Assembly: GCA_030685235.1 (NCBI GenBank)
Contig: MU839187.1
Span: forward strand, 62,001-126,000
Length of the DNA stretch: 64,000 nucleotides
Direction: 5' to 3'
DNA from: Copromyces sp. CBS 386.78
Taxonomy: Eukaryota; Ascomycota; Sordariomycetes; Sordariales; Sordariaceae
The notes under the pieces were generated by a model. That model worked only from the letters and a program-made list of their open reading frames with translations, was not told the DNA's origin and made no database searches. Position 1 is the stretch's first letter; each line of letters starts with the position of its first letter. Shown one piece after another: positions 22,109-33,069 of this stretch. The position numbers were made by a program, and so were the translations under genes.

Positions 22109-22981
22109 GGTTGACACCGGCCAGGCCGTCTGTCGACGCATGATGGTCGCTGGTGGACTTGGAAGCGTTCGAAAAAGACGTTGACTTTACCTCGAAAGGA
22201 GGTCAACGGCAGGCGCAGTTGTCGAACATCTGCAGAGCACGATTTGTCAACCGCAGAGAATGAAGACAAACCCTGGAATTTACGACTTCAAAGCGGGTAG
22301 GGGTACCGATGCATGTACTGCACCTCCATACCGATTTTGCATGCGAATCGGCCGGCCATCTCACCTACATACCTCTACATTTTACTGCTTTCACAACGGC
22401 GACGCTGACAACACAAACAAATATCCCATATATAATTCAAAACCCCTCAATAATTGCGCAGGGTAGGCGAAGTATGCTCGAGTTCTTTGTTCCGTTGTCC
22501 GAGGGATTTTAGGACGGAGCGCTGTCCGGGACATTGACATACGGTGGTCGGCCCCACTCCGGCCCTGCCCAGTCCCATACGGCCCCGAAGCGGGGGGTTC
22601 TTTCCTGCAAAGGCTATACCTGGGTATCGCACCTTCTCTGTTTCAATCTTAGAGAGGCCAGTAGGGTTCTTCACTAAAACATACACTACTAGCCTTTTGG
22701 GACATCAATCGATAGCGATGGTGCTGCACTGAACAGTGAAGACCCGAAAACCGCTTCATCATTTGTTCTTTTCGGACCCTTCGACCAATTATTCCGGCGG
22801 CGACGCAATCGTTCACGGCTTAAGGCATACCGTGGCCGATGCGCAGTTAAAGAGTGAGCCACTTGCGCACTTTCATCCAAGGCATCTTCCGTCTCTTTTC
22901 TTTAGCGACCACGAAATCCCAAAAAGAAACATCAAAGCCTGGCCCGACTGTTCACCGAGACGTCTCATAAGGTAACCACCA
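22109..22981. other. Spacer between tandem copies 1 and 2
   Basis: Holds the copy 1 promoter and copy 2 3' end. A GC-rich island at about 22540-22600 (CCCCACTCCGGCCCTGCCCA) resembles one in the next spacer. No gene. Confidence 0.45.
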
Positions 22982-23930
22982 TCATGGAAGTTCAAACCTA
23001 TGGTGCGCATGATCGCCCCCCAACTCAACCCTCTCTACCCCTGGCCCTATCTCATGTGCGTGCTTGCCTTCGAGTTCGTTAACATGGTTTCCATGCAGTT
23101 CTCCCATTCCGGCCTCGTCGTTTAGGTGTATCTTGTTCTCCCCCGGCTCCGAGGTGGAAGCGGCGCCAGCAGGAGGAGGGACCTTCGCTTTCTGCCGCCG
23201 TCTCCTCCACCACAAGAAGAATCCCAGCGCCAAAAGCGCAATCACACCCACGCCGACACCGGCACCTATTCCAGCTTTGGCGCCAGTGCTGAGCCTACTC
23301 TTTATGTCGTATGTCCCATTTCCGTCTATTATCTTATAATCTCCATTGGGGACCTGCCCATCGGGAGGCTCTGACTTGTATGTTAACCCGCGATGGCTTG
23401 GATCGTAGTCGATCAGGATAGTAGTACTCTGGACGGTTACAGCCCTGCTAGTCGAGCGGATGATTCCATCGAGGACGAAAGCGCAGACAGCGGGCCCATA
23501 TATTGTTTGAAAATCTTGGAGCGGCGGAAGTTTGAAAGGAACTGTTCCATTATGTAACGGTATATTGCCCACTATTCCAACGACTGGAAATTCACCACCG
23601 TGACACGTTAGGATCCCTCGTCAATGGAAAGCCGAACACAGGAAATCTCATACCGGAAGAGGGTCTGTTCTTGTCATTCAGGTCCAGCGCCCAAGGGATT
23701 TTGAAATCATTCGTTTGGGTCACGCATTTGAGACTCAATGCCAGAAAGGAGGCGGGTCCGCTTTTCGCCAAGCTATACCTCACAAGTAAAGTATCATCTT
23801 GGCAGTAAGTGGGCTTCGAGTATGATGAGGGGAAATAGAAGCGATCATAAGGGCCTTTCTGCGCGTAGGCCAGAGTGAGGAACAGGAGAAGTGAGAAAAG
23901 AACTGGGGTGTAAAGCAGTTGAACCGCCAT
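22982..23930 (-). CDS. Tandem single-pass membrane protein, copy 2
   Basis: Exon 1 is 23930-23654 and exon 2 is 23583-22982, with a 70-nt phase-1 intron (GTATGA donor, CTAAC branch, TTTCCAG acceptor); product 292 residues. The acceptor was chosen because it restores the frame and gives the same Val codon across the junction as in copies 1 and 3. Order: signal peptide MAVQLLYTPVLFSLLLFLTLAYA, DTLLVRYSLAKSG, LKCVTQTN, GTVPFKLPPLQDFQ, AVCAFVLDG, VPNGDYKIIDGNGTY, almost no stalk, helix GAGVGVGVIALLALGFFLWW near residues 200-220, RRRRQK, then a His/Glu/Gly tail (GELHGNHVNELEGKHAHE) ending FELP. Shortest copy. Function unknown; plasma-membrane or wall sensor role is only an inference. Confidence 0.8.
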
Positions 23931-24995
23931 GTTGGCAGCGGGAGGAATATGTCATTCACGGCTCAGCTGGAATAAGATTATGTCCCAGTGAAGAGAAGGA
24001 ATTGATGGATAAATGGTTTTGGGGGGAGGGGGCCGAGGTCAATGGTCTGAAGATCAAGGCTTGACAAGTCACAACCATTTCGCCTCCCCGACGTATGGTC
24101 GCATCTACTAGATCTACCAAGAGCCTGGAAGAGCCTAGCTCCCCATGCAGCTTCCGTGATGTTTCAGGACCGTTCTCAATCCAGCCACTTGTAGGTTGGT
24201 CCTGTAGTAAGGCGGAGAGAGTTACATCGAAGCCATAGAACTTGGTGAGAGAAGTCTGTTGCAGGCGTCGGCCACCGTGGCCACCGTGGTTGTACTGTAT
24301 GCCATGCATGAAGCACGTAGGTACTGAAGGCATCTGGCAAAATGATGGGTCAAAACATTTTTGCTCGGGCGGTTGAGGCAATTCTCAGGGGAGTCTGCAC
24401 TCTAATTCGTTTTCTATCGATGCTCACCTTTTTACGGGTTACATATTGTAAGAACAGTGCGATGTGGTACCGCGACAAGTTCAAGCCCCACTCCGGGCCG
24501 GCCCGGACCCCAGCCGGACCCGAAAGTGGGACCTCTCTGCATCTTTCCCCGAACACAAAACAGCTTCGCAGCTTGCGCCTTCCGACTTTTGTGGATACGT
24601 AACGCAAGGCGTACCTACACAGCCAATTATTGATAGGGGTGGTCGATGAATGGGAAGGTCAAGATGAGGAAGAGAAGAACACAAGAGAAGGAAGAGGGAG
24701 AACACCCCGCCTGGAACAAGTATACAACGCCCAAGGACAGATCTGCCACAGAGCCCGGTGGGTGGCGACTGCTACGTAACACCCGCCTACCTCTACAGCG
24801 ACAGGCTGGCACGGGCCCCAGCTTTCCAGTGGCAGGACCTGCACTGGGACTATATAAGTGCTAATTCGTAGACTTTTCACCACGGTCCAGTAGCCTACCT
24901 AGTAGTGCGTTGGGTCCAGAAAATGCGTGGTGTTTTCGTAAGCCGAGTCAAACTCCAACTGAGCCTCTGAGTTCGATCGTGAGTCTGGCAGGCTT

Positions 24996-25044
<49 letters not shown>

Positions 25045-25634
25045 CTTTTCTTTCTTTCTTTCTCCTTTTTTTTTTTTTTTTCCCTTGCATTGTCTAAAGA
25101 CCACTGGCACTTTTCCCCACCCTCAACCAAAGAAAGTTCTGTACTTTCCAAACCCCGGGGCTGGGTCGCTTCCCATCATATTTCCTCCTGCAAACAAAAA
25201 AAAGACAACCTTCCTTCAATTTTATCGCCTACTTCTTCGCACTCAGCGAGCACCATGCCATAGGTGTGTGTAACTACAAGAAACATATACACTTCATCGC
25301 TACGCCTTCGGTCTTCTCCTTTCCGCGTCTCAGAAGAGTCTTAACATCTTCCATCGGCATCTGTTCCCGTCCGGTTGCTGTCCTCTGATAAATCGATCTC
25401 ATGCGAAATACCTACCCACCACGTCCTGCTCCCGCAAACAAACAGTTCTTTTCGTCTCGTCCAAGTCGACAACAATTCAACCGACACAAGCTCAAACAGA
25501 GCGAAGCAAAGCACAGCAAAACAAGAAGCAGTCGGTTTGAAGGCGGTCTTCCAGTTCGTTATTCTCGTCCCTTGTTCCACCATTATATCATCCCATAGGA
25601 TCTCTTTGTCACGACATTATTACCTTCCAGAACA
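23931..25634. other. Spacer between tandem copies 2 and 3
   Basis: Contains a GC-rich island at about 24485-24530 (CCCCACTCCGGGCCGGCCC), a long T tract (listed separately), and no supported gene. Confidence 0.45.
24994..25084. repeat. Long T homopolymer and pyrimidine tract
   Basis: An uninterrupted run of 46 T (24999-25044) followed by TTTC repeats and a second T run to about 25081. Length is likely to be unstable and to vary between strains or assemblies. Confidence 0.9.
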
Positions 25635-26886
25635 TCATGGAAGTTCAACCCTGGGGTATTGCCCATATTCCACCTCTGCCCGCTGAACACCCAGTCCCTG
25701 GCGCTGCGGCGGGCGCCTCACATAATCTGTCCCGCTGAGTTCGCTCAGATGTTTTCCATGCAACTCTGCCACACCCTCTCCTCGATTACCCTCCGGCGTC
25801 GAACTGCTACCGACGGAACCCTTGCCTTTCTGTCGCTGTCTCCTCCAAAAGAAGAATCCCAACCCCAAGAGGGCTATAGCTCCGACGGCGACGCCGGCGC
25901 CGATTCCAGCTGATGCCGCACTGCTAAGCCCTCCTCCTTTCTTTGAACCTGTTTCTCCTGTGGCACCTGTGGGCTGCGGAGAACCTTCGCCTGTTGCGCT
26001 GGAATTTGTCGTTGAGCGGGAAGGAGAGAAAACTGTGCTCATTGTGGAAGCCGTTGATGCAGATGATTCTGCGGTTGGGGCCGAAGAAACCGCAGTTGTA
26101 GATGATGAAATGGCAGATAACGTCGACAAAGCCGTGGCTGACACCAATGGGGTTGTGGTTAAGCTGGGCGAAGTTGTCGAGCTAACCACATCACTGGTGG
26201 AGGGTTCTTTCGTTGTCGTTGTCGAAGTTGTTGAAGTCCAAGTGAATGTAGATGACGAGGTTTCCGTACTGGATGTTGCCGTGGGGACAGAGTCATAGGT
26301 CCCAATTCCGGTTATGATGGGATAATCCCCATTTGGTACCTCTCCTTCAATTCCATACGTCTTTCCGACGTAGCTTTCGTCAAGATTGAAACCAAGCTCG
26401 AACTTGTCGCTTTGAAGCTTATGATCCCCATTGAGAATAAAGGCACAGGATGGGCCGCCTGTCTTTGCTTGCATATCAGGCAGCGAAGGAAGTTCAAAAG
26501 GAACCGTTCCGCTGTGTGAAGGTACATCTCCCTTTGAAGCCACTGGTGATAGTTCACCCTGTGTTAGTTTACGACCTTAAAGAAGCATCCAGATTGACGA
26601 AATACGCACCGGTTAGCGAGCTGTTATCAATATCCGGATATGCATCGTGGTCGATGTCCCATTCACTCCTAGCTACGCATTTTAGGGTGAGACTCGGCCC
26701 AGAGATTGTGCTTATATACCTCACAAGCAAGGTATCATGGTTGTAGTAGAGAGGAACAGCCCCCCTTCCATTGGGAAACTGGAACTGGTCAATGTTGATA
26801 AAGACGCCATGGTCCTGTCCTCTACCATGGGTAACAAATGAGGCAAGCAAGAAGCCAAGTTGCAGATGGGAGAGCCGTTCGGCCAT
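25635..26886 (-). CDS. Tandem single-pass membrane protein, copy 3 with mucin-like stalk
   Basis: Exon 1 is 26886-26610 and exon 2 is 26542-25635, with a 67-nt phase-1 intron (GTGCGT donor, CTAAC branch, TCACCAG acceptor). Exon 1 is exactly as long as in copy 2 (277 nt). Product 394 residues, starting MAERLSHLQLGFLLASFVTHG, a signal peptide; a longer frame exists upstream but lacks ATG. Conserved blocks: DTLLVRYIST, LKCVARSE, GTVPFELPSLPDMQ, PSCAFILNGD, VPNGDYPIITGIGTY. Residues about 177-295 are a Ser/Thr-rich, presumably O-glycosylated stalk that copies 1 and 2 lack. Then helix GIGAGVAVGAIALLGLGFFFW, RRQRQKGK, and a tail with AELHGKHLSELSG ending VELP. Role unknown; wall-spanning sensor is plausible from architecture. 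Confidence 0.8.
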
Positions 26887-28297
26887 TATTGACGGCAAGC
26901 TTTTGTAATGATTTGGGAGAGTGAGAAGAGGCACAAGTTTATGAAGGCTCACAACTCATCGGACTTCAGGCAAGAACGCCGGAAAAGGATTACCAACCAA
27001 GAACCACCAAAGCCGGGAACTCACCGCAACCACGCCAAAAAATATTTTTTTAAAAAAAATTGAAGGATTTGATTCCTAGAGAACCAGGTCGTGAACCACA
27101 CAGGCTGCGCCAATAAAGACCGAACACGTTCTGATGGTACTCCGGTAACCGCGTGTTCGGTTAGGTTATTATTTTCATATCTTCGACTCCCCACTTCAAA
27201 TATCATCAAAAGACCACATCCGAGTGGTGACATTTGAGGTCATCAGGTTTGTAGAATCAAGAGCGGTGGCAAGGGTGCACGCATTCATCACCGTGGCCAC
27301 ACCGTTACACTGTGCTGTTCGCACCAGTTCCTGGGTTCTGTCCCCCCGAATATCCTCGAGCTATTTAACACCTGCGTAGAACATGGAACACCCGTACAAA
27401 CGAAGAGAAGCTTGAAACGTAAAAACGGGGGAAGAGGGTTGAGAGAAGAAAGGTAGAACAAATGAACCGCTACAAGGGGGACTTACACAGACGGGCCCAC
27501 ACCTCCGGCTTGGCAAAGCTTGCCCGGACTTGGCACGGTTGGCCAGCCCCGACGGCGACATCAGCGGGCGGGACCAGTCAAGAGAGGGATTGCGGCTGTT
27601 TTGGTTGAAGCCAAAATATGAAATAAAGGTGAAGGGCATCTTCAACAAGTCCGCCTGTTCGTCCAGCGATTGCGGACTCCGGGAACAGGACCGGGCCTTT
27701 GACGCCGCCCAACTTAAGGGTCGGGCCGGGCGGGGCCGGGCGGGGGCCGGACCTCAGTACACCCCGGTTTATCCGGCCTAAAATCGGCTTCATGTTAAAC
27801 AACACAGCGTGAAAGGTAAATGATGATGTTATTGAAGACTGGCGACTTAATCCACCAGCACATCCTTCATCCTCCATCCTCAGCACAAGGGACTCGAAGA
27901 GTCAGCATGCATCGTAAAACAACAATAGGATCTTCGGTTCAACACCCCTATTCAGTTTCCTATCGTGTTCACAAAAAGAGATGAAATTGGCCTCAAAACT
28001 GACTTTATGCTGAAGAGGATTCACCTCTTTATCGTTTCTCTCTGTCAAAGTGACAAACAGGGTAGCCAAATGACTATTATATCTCAACAATGACAATACG
28101 TGCGAAAAGTCCCGGCTTTCAGGTATAAAAGCTGCCCCCTTGGTATGACATCAATATGCTTGAAGGCCAAACACCACGGGCTTGAGTTGACCAACAAACC
28201 AGCAACCAAACTACCGCTCAAAATTCCCGCTTGTTTCTTACTCACACCAAGAAACGACCATCGCCAGCATCAACCAACCTACCATGCCCAACCCATC
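26887..28297. other. Intergenic, no gene seen
   Basis: Contains a T7/A8 block near 27045, a 10-bp perfect inverted repeat with 23-nt loop (ACCGAACACG / CGTGTTCGGT, 27119-27161), and a GC-rich island at about 27715-27760 (GGGCCGGGCGGGGCCGGGCG). No supported gene. Confidence 0.45.
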
Positions 28298-29140
28298 ATG
28301 CACCCCTCCGAGCTCCTCGATTATGGAGACCGCGCTCTCTTCACCTTCACCGAGCGCCCCCCTAACAGCACCAAGCAATCCCGCTGGTACTTCGGCATCT
28401 CCTACCACCGTTCCGACGGGCACACCCCCGCTCTCCACAACCCCTTCGACGACGCTCACGAATGGATCATCTACGAGTATATTCCCATAACTGACCGCGG
28501 CTCTCGGTCCCAGTCCCAGTTCCAACCCGCGCCCCCACCCACCTCCTTCGCCGTTTACCGCCACACCAACGATTACCACCTCCAACACCGCCCTCTATCC
28601 ACTCTCAACGTCCTCCTACCGTGGTCCTCCAATCCATCGCCCCTGGGCGTCACGACCCAAATAATCCGTGACCAGTGGGAGGCTAGTTTTCACTTGCTTA
28701 CTCACCTCGACTTACCTACTCATCACGAAGAAGACGATATGTGGCCAGCGTGGGAGTGGGTGAGAGATGACATCATCAACGACTTCCTGACGGGGAGAAG
28801 CTTGGAGGCAGAGGACGGGCTAGTCCAGGACGGACAGGATTTCGTCAGTATTGTGCTGGCGGACATACTGACAGACGAGGGGATTGTTAGCGAGAAGGAG
28901 TATCGTGAGTGGTGGGATAGTGTGCATCCGCATTGGAAGGGGTATATGGAGGTGGAGGGGTTTAAGGTTAGTGCGGGCTTGAGGGAGAGGGAGGGTCATG
29001 GAGGTGGAAGGAGGAGGCCAGAGCCGGAGGAGATGGTGAGCCCGTTGCCGATAATATTGCCAATTCCAACGGGAGACGTGGAAGTGGAAGGCGAAGGGCA
29101 GGAGGAAGGGGAGGTGGAGGAGGTCAGGGTGGTTACCTAG
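28298..29140 (+). CDS. Hypothetical acidic protein
   Basis: A single-exon gene of 280 residues. The ATG at 28298 (ATCATGCAC) begins MHPSELLDYGD; the frame is open upstream but the 66 extra residues look like translated leader. No signal peptide or membrane helix. Visible blocks are RWYFGISYHRSDG, DDAHEWIIYEYIPI, FAVYRHTNDYHLQ, MWPAWEWVRDDIINDF and EYREWWDSVHPHWKGY; the end is Arg/Gly/Glu-rich (GHGGGRRRPEPEEM, GEGQEEGEVEEV). Balanced composition and Trp/Tyr content favour a real protein. I do not recognise a family; it may be one of the lineage-specific Sordariales proteins. Confidence 0.6.
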   Translation: MHPSELLDYGDRALFTFTERPPNSTKQSRWYFGISYHRSDGHTPALHNPFDDAHEWIIYEYIPITDRGSRSQSQFQPAPPPTSFAVYRHTNDYHLQHRPLSTLNVLLPWSSNPSPLGVTTQIIRDQWEASFHLLTHLDLPTHHEEDDMWPAWEWVRDDIINDFLTGRSLEAEDGLVQDGQDFVSIVLADILTDEGIVSEKEYREWWDSVHPHWKGYMEVEGFKVSAGLREREGHGGGRRRPEPEEMVSPLPIILPIPTGDVEVEGEGQEEGEVEEVRVVT

Positions 29141-30621
29141 GGAAGTCGCGAACACTCCCGTACCTATGACGCAAAAAAAGGGAAAGGCGTACTGGACCAG
29201 GTCTGACCGTTTCGTAAACTGTGGGAAGAACGTCCTGGGTCTCGTCTTATCATCGTCAGCAGGACTTGAAGGAGCGATCGGGAACCGCAACTTTTCAAGC
29301 GCTTGCAATGCCTGATCAAAAGGCGAAATCATTCAGTTCGCACTTCCGTACTAGCGTTCTTGCCTCGCATGCCCTAACTGCAGGTAGCGAGTGCCTGGGA
29401 TGTGGGGATTGGGATAAGGAAATTAGCGCTCGTGGCCCCAAGGTTTTAGCGACCCATTAGCGCTTTCAGCGTCTAAGTGGTGCCCTGACTGGAATCGAGC
29501 GTTCTGATTGGCTAAGATCCATTCGCAGAAGAGAGAAGGAACAAAACAGACATTCAGAGGACACTCGTTGATTACATCATCCTGGTCCAGAAACAAACAG
29601 GAACTTGTCAAGGTACCGTTGTATTTAAGGCTTAAGCTTGGTCTAAATGTGGGGTTTAACCCATAACGTAAAAGGCGAGTGTAATTACTGCTCACGATCT
29701 GACTACCCTTCACCGACTGCTAATCATGCTCAAACAAGGGAACATCATCCGGGTATAGCATTCCATGCTCTTCAAGAAACTTCCCCACGGAATGAGAAAG
29801 CTAGAGCCATCCCACAGGGTGCTTCTTTCCTTCAGACAATGATCCCAGCTCGTCTCGTCCTGCTTCCTTACGCCTTACCAACCTTGTCTTTCCGTCTTTA
29901 CCTCACAAGATGGCCACGGCTCCAAGAGCTACAATACCCGCGAGAGGGGCAGCAACAAGGCCGGCAATCCAGGCTCTGGAGGAGACAGATCCAGAGCCAG
30001 AGGTGTGAGATCCGCCAGTAGCGTCAGCGGGCATGACCATCGCATCGGCTTCTAATGCGCAACATCAGATTATCTGTCTCTGCTTTGTCCTGCTTTCCAT
30101 GATGATCTTTTCATCATTTTGACATCAAACAACACACAATGCTTCAAGAGTCATAAGAGCTGCAATAGGATTGGCAGAGAGACCGGCATTTCAGACCCTG
30201 GAGGGAGAGAAAAAGGGAGAAGGAGTTGTTTCATTTGATATTGTCGTTCATGTACTTGTTTTCATGTTTTTCATGATCGGCGTCATTATAAGAGGCAACA
30301 TGTATGTATCAAAGACAGAGAATCCGCAGTGTAAGAGTTTATCTCTTGCGGATGAAGCATCAACATACCAAGTAGCGGAAGACCCCTGTCCGCAGCACAG
30401 CTTGAACCGTGGAGGTAGTGTATCACACTCCTCGGCGGCTAGAAGACGTAAAGTAAAAGAATCGTGTGCCTATCGTCTTGAGAATGCTGGTGGAGTTGTA
30501 AATTCGCTATCATACTCACAACTGGTGGTCATTCTAGAAAGCTTCACCTCCTTACCACGATTATTGGTTGAGTTGGGGACATGGCAGTGACCAATCTGAG
30601 GCTATTTGAACATACTATAGA
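29141..30621. other. Intergenic with possible small membrane-anchor gene
   Basis: Mostly without coding character, apart from the short minus-strand frame at 29903-30040 and a weak, broken second copy of it at about 30140-30215 listed separately. Confidence 0.4.
29903..30040 (-). CDS. Possible small protein or last exon with C-terminal hydrophobic anchor
   Basis: A 45-codon frame reading MVMPADATGGSHTSGSGSVSS, then a hydrophobic end (AGLVAAPLAGIVALGAVAIL) before TGA. That is the shape of the C-terminus of GPI-anchored or tail-anchored fungal proteins. The frame stays open 6-7 codons upstream of the ATG, and an AG acceptor (CATTAG) precedes it, so this may be the last exon of a gene whose first exon I cannot find. 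Too short to be sure. Confidence 0.3.
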   Translation of the reverse strand: MVMPADATGGSHTSGSGSVSSRAWIAGLVAAPLAGIVALGAVAIL

Positions 30622-33069
30622 CTATATCAATCTAATGACCTGCTCATCTCCACTGGTAAGCCATTGGCTAATTGCAAACCCGTCGCGGTCGAATTTTCCA
30701 GTATTGTAATTGAAATCAAATACGCCGAGCCGAACGTAGTCACCACTCTGAGTCCTTTGTAAAACCAAACCGTGGTAGTAGAAAGTCGACTCCTCATAAA
30801 CCACCCATTCGTACTTTGATATGACTAGAAGATAGACATCAAACTGAGTAGCATGTGGTTGCTCAATCCCCACGCTCCCGCCCGTGGTCGGACAGGCCGG
30901 CGCTTCAAACTCAGGCCTCCAAACATTGAATCTCACACTCACTTTTCGAAGGGGCTCTTCCTTTCCCTTAATGTGAGTGGTATACAAGCCACCTCTTGGT
31001 TGGTCCACATAAGTCTCGGTTATCGAAGCTGGCGTGTTGGATGACTTGAACGTAACAGCTTTGGAGCTTGGCCAAGGAGGATCCGGTTTCCAGAAGGCAG
31101 GCTTCACAAGACCGCTAAACACCAACGAGGCGGAACTCAACCCACCGAAGCTGTTTCCCCCAGGCTTAGGCTCTATGTGTAACTCCAGGACTTTGCCATA
31201 AACGGAGGAATCGAAGTGTGTGGTGCATGACACCTGATCATCCACGGACGCCCATGACCAGGATGGGCCACAGTAGACATCTTGGCCATCAGTGTTGGTT
31301 TTACTTTCTTTGTTATGACGCCTTAGTCTCCAGTTTTGTCTATCCCAGAGAAGAGCCCTAGGCATGTCCTCCACCCACAGTCCGGCAGCGTATCGATATC
31401 CCGTTCGGGCCTGAAAACATTGGGCGATCGTTGAAAGTGCGGGTAATCGATCCTCTTGAAAAGTGAGATTCCGTATCGTATACTGCCGGATGACTGCGTC
31501 CCACTGTCTCATTTTTGTATTGTGATCGCGGCAATTGATGTGGGGAATTTGCCGCAGCCCTTCCGTGTTGACTGAAGGGTTGCTGAATGTAGAGATAGAT
31601 GATGCATGATGGCTATAAACCTCCCAACATTTCATAACTCCCGCAAGTTGATCGAACGTTGCAAACCAATTTTCCCAGCCATCCACTTCATCTTGTGGAG
31701 GTTCTTCGAACTGCACACTTTCCTGACAACACCACCTTGTCTGGATCAGACCGAAATCCAGGATACGTGAAGAAAGAAGCCTTTCTTGAAACGTCCACGA
31801 TCTTTTGTATAGGGGAGCCCTATCTTGAATAAATCCACCGATGCCTCTGGAGAGCGGCCTTGTATGCAGGGTCACTGTGGTGCTCCCTGGCTCGCTAGCT
31901 CCCGCCCTATAAGTGTTTTCTTCCCGCTCCCCGTCAACCTCCAAGGTTGCCGAAGTTGGATTAGGCCCAGGCGTTGTATGAATCGGAATCGCAAAACTCC
32001 TCAGACCAAGTTTCTCCGGACTGCGGTTACAGAGGAAACCGTCGTTGACAGATGATGCCCCAGAAATGGCGAGTGTTACCGTCGCAGCGCTGTAAATCTT
32101 ACCCATGAATCCGATTTCTCGAGCCTTGTCCTCATCTGAGTCTTGGAGAATGCAAAGTGCATCCACCCATAAATGACGAATACCGAGTGATAATGTGACA
32201 GTGACGGCGTCTGCTATTGTGGGAGGGAGCTCCTCTATTCCTATACCGGGGGTTCGGAGGCGCTCAAACAAGGATTTCTCGAGCTTTAGTTGCTGGTCAC
32301 CACCCCAACAGTAAGACAGAGCCGCAAAGGGTACAAAGTCGCTCAATTCCGATGCTAGCTGTAGATAAACGCGGGATCCAAGACCTTTGGAGGGTGTTGA
32401 TAGCGAGAGCAGCCTTGTCGGAACATAGTCGCCGGGCTTTCGACAGTTTGAATGGTAGTATATGCATCTTTCAAGCCACTGCCTGGCTTTTGGCAAAGCA
32501 GATAACGGGTTGGTTTCGATTTGTGGGTGTATCGTGAAGGAACCGGTTCTTGAGAATTTCTTATCCACTTTGAGTTTGATGTACAAGCGGTTTTCTGTCG
32601 TAGTCGTCACATCAAAGTACAAAAGGTGTGGAGTCGCGGGAATTTTGGTGGACCAAAACGTCGGAAGGTTTTTGTCATTGAATTGAAGCTTCTTTCCGGG
32701 TTTGAGTTGCAGAAATAGGAAGTTGACAGTTAGGTATGGAAGCCCAGCATTGATACCTTGACCCAGAACCCATGATTCGATCTCTGACTGTTCATGGCGT
32801 TTGAAATAGTGTTTTCCCTTATCGGAAATCAGGCGAGAAAGCACACATCCTTTCCGCGACCATTCATCTAGGTCAATGAGTGTGATATCCAAGAAGGTCC
32901 AAAGCTGTTTGTCGTGCCGTAGCCAGGCCCTGCCCAATGTTTTATCCGAACAGTAACGAATGAAGCGATCAGCATCTTGTCCAAACGAAGGAGCAAGAGC
33001 TGTCCAGCGGTTTGGCTCAGCGGTGCCTTGCATTCCAGGATGGTGACCATCCGGATTATTCCCAATCAT
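30622..33069 (-). CDS. HET-domain (heterokaryon incompatibility) protein
   Basis: A single-exon gene of 815 residues. The HET domain, used in fungal self/non-self recognition and cell death, spans roughly residues 250-400: AALSYCWGGDQQLKL, LPPTIADAVTVTLSLGIRHLWVDALC with ILQDSDEDKAREI, and MGKIYSAATVTLAISGAS. The following part includes SRGIGGFIQDRAPLYKRSWTFQERLLSSRIL, the common post-HET block, and PSWSWASVDDQV, also typical. The first 250 residues carry no recognised domain. No repeat region (WD, ankyrin) or membrane segment. Whether it functions in incompatibility is unknown; most HET genes in a genome do not. Confidence 0.92.
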   Translation of the reverse strand: MIGNNPDGHHPGMQGTAEPNRWTALAPSFGQDADRFIRYCSDKTLGRAWLRHDKQLWTFLDITLIDLDEWSRKGCVLSRLISDKGKHYFKRHEQSEIESWVLGQGINAGLPYLTVNFLFLQLKPGKKLQFNDKNLPTFWSTKIPATPHLLYFDVTTTTENRLYIKLKVDKKFSRTGSFTIHPQIETNPLSALPKARQWLERCIYYHSNCRKPGDYVPTRLLSLSTPSKGLGSRVYLQLASELSDFVPFAALSYCWGGDQQLKLEKSLFERLRTPGIGIEELPPTIADAVTVTLSLGIRHLWVDALCILQDSDEDKAREIGFMGKIYSAATVTLAISGASSVNDGFLCNRSPEKLGLRSFAIPIHTTPGPNPTSATLEVDGEREENTYRAGASEPGSTTVTLHTRPLSRGIGGFIQDRAPLYKRSWTFQERLLSSRILDFGLIQTRWCCQESVQFEEPPQDEVDGWENWFATFDQLAGVMKCWEVYSHHASSISTFSNPSVNTEGLRQIPHINCRDHNTKMRQWDAVIRQYTIRNLTFQEDRLPALSTIAQCFQARTGYRYAAGLWVEDMPRALLWDRQNWRLRRHNKESKTNTDGQDVYCGPSWSWASVDDQVSCTTHFDSSVYGKVLELHIEPKPGGNSFGGLSSASLVFSGLVKPAFWKPDPPWPSSKAVTFKSSNTPASITETYVDQPRGGLYTTHIKGKEEPLRKVSVRFNVWRPEFEAPACPTTGGSVGIEQPHATQFDVYLLVISKYEWVVYEESTFYYHGLVLQRTQSGDYVRLGVFDFNYNTGKFDRDGFAISQWLTSGDEQVIRLI

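Noticed and set aside
23585..23605. Loss of the acceptor site in tandem copy 2 (no AG at the position first expected)
   Set aside because: A TTTCCAG acceptor a few bases on restores the frame and gives the same junction codon as copies 1 and 3, so the gene is intact.
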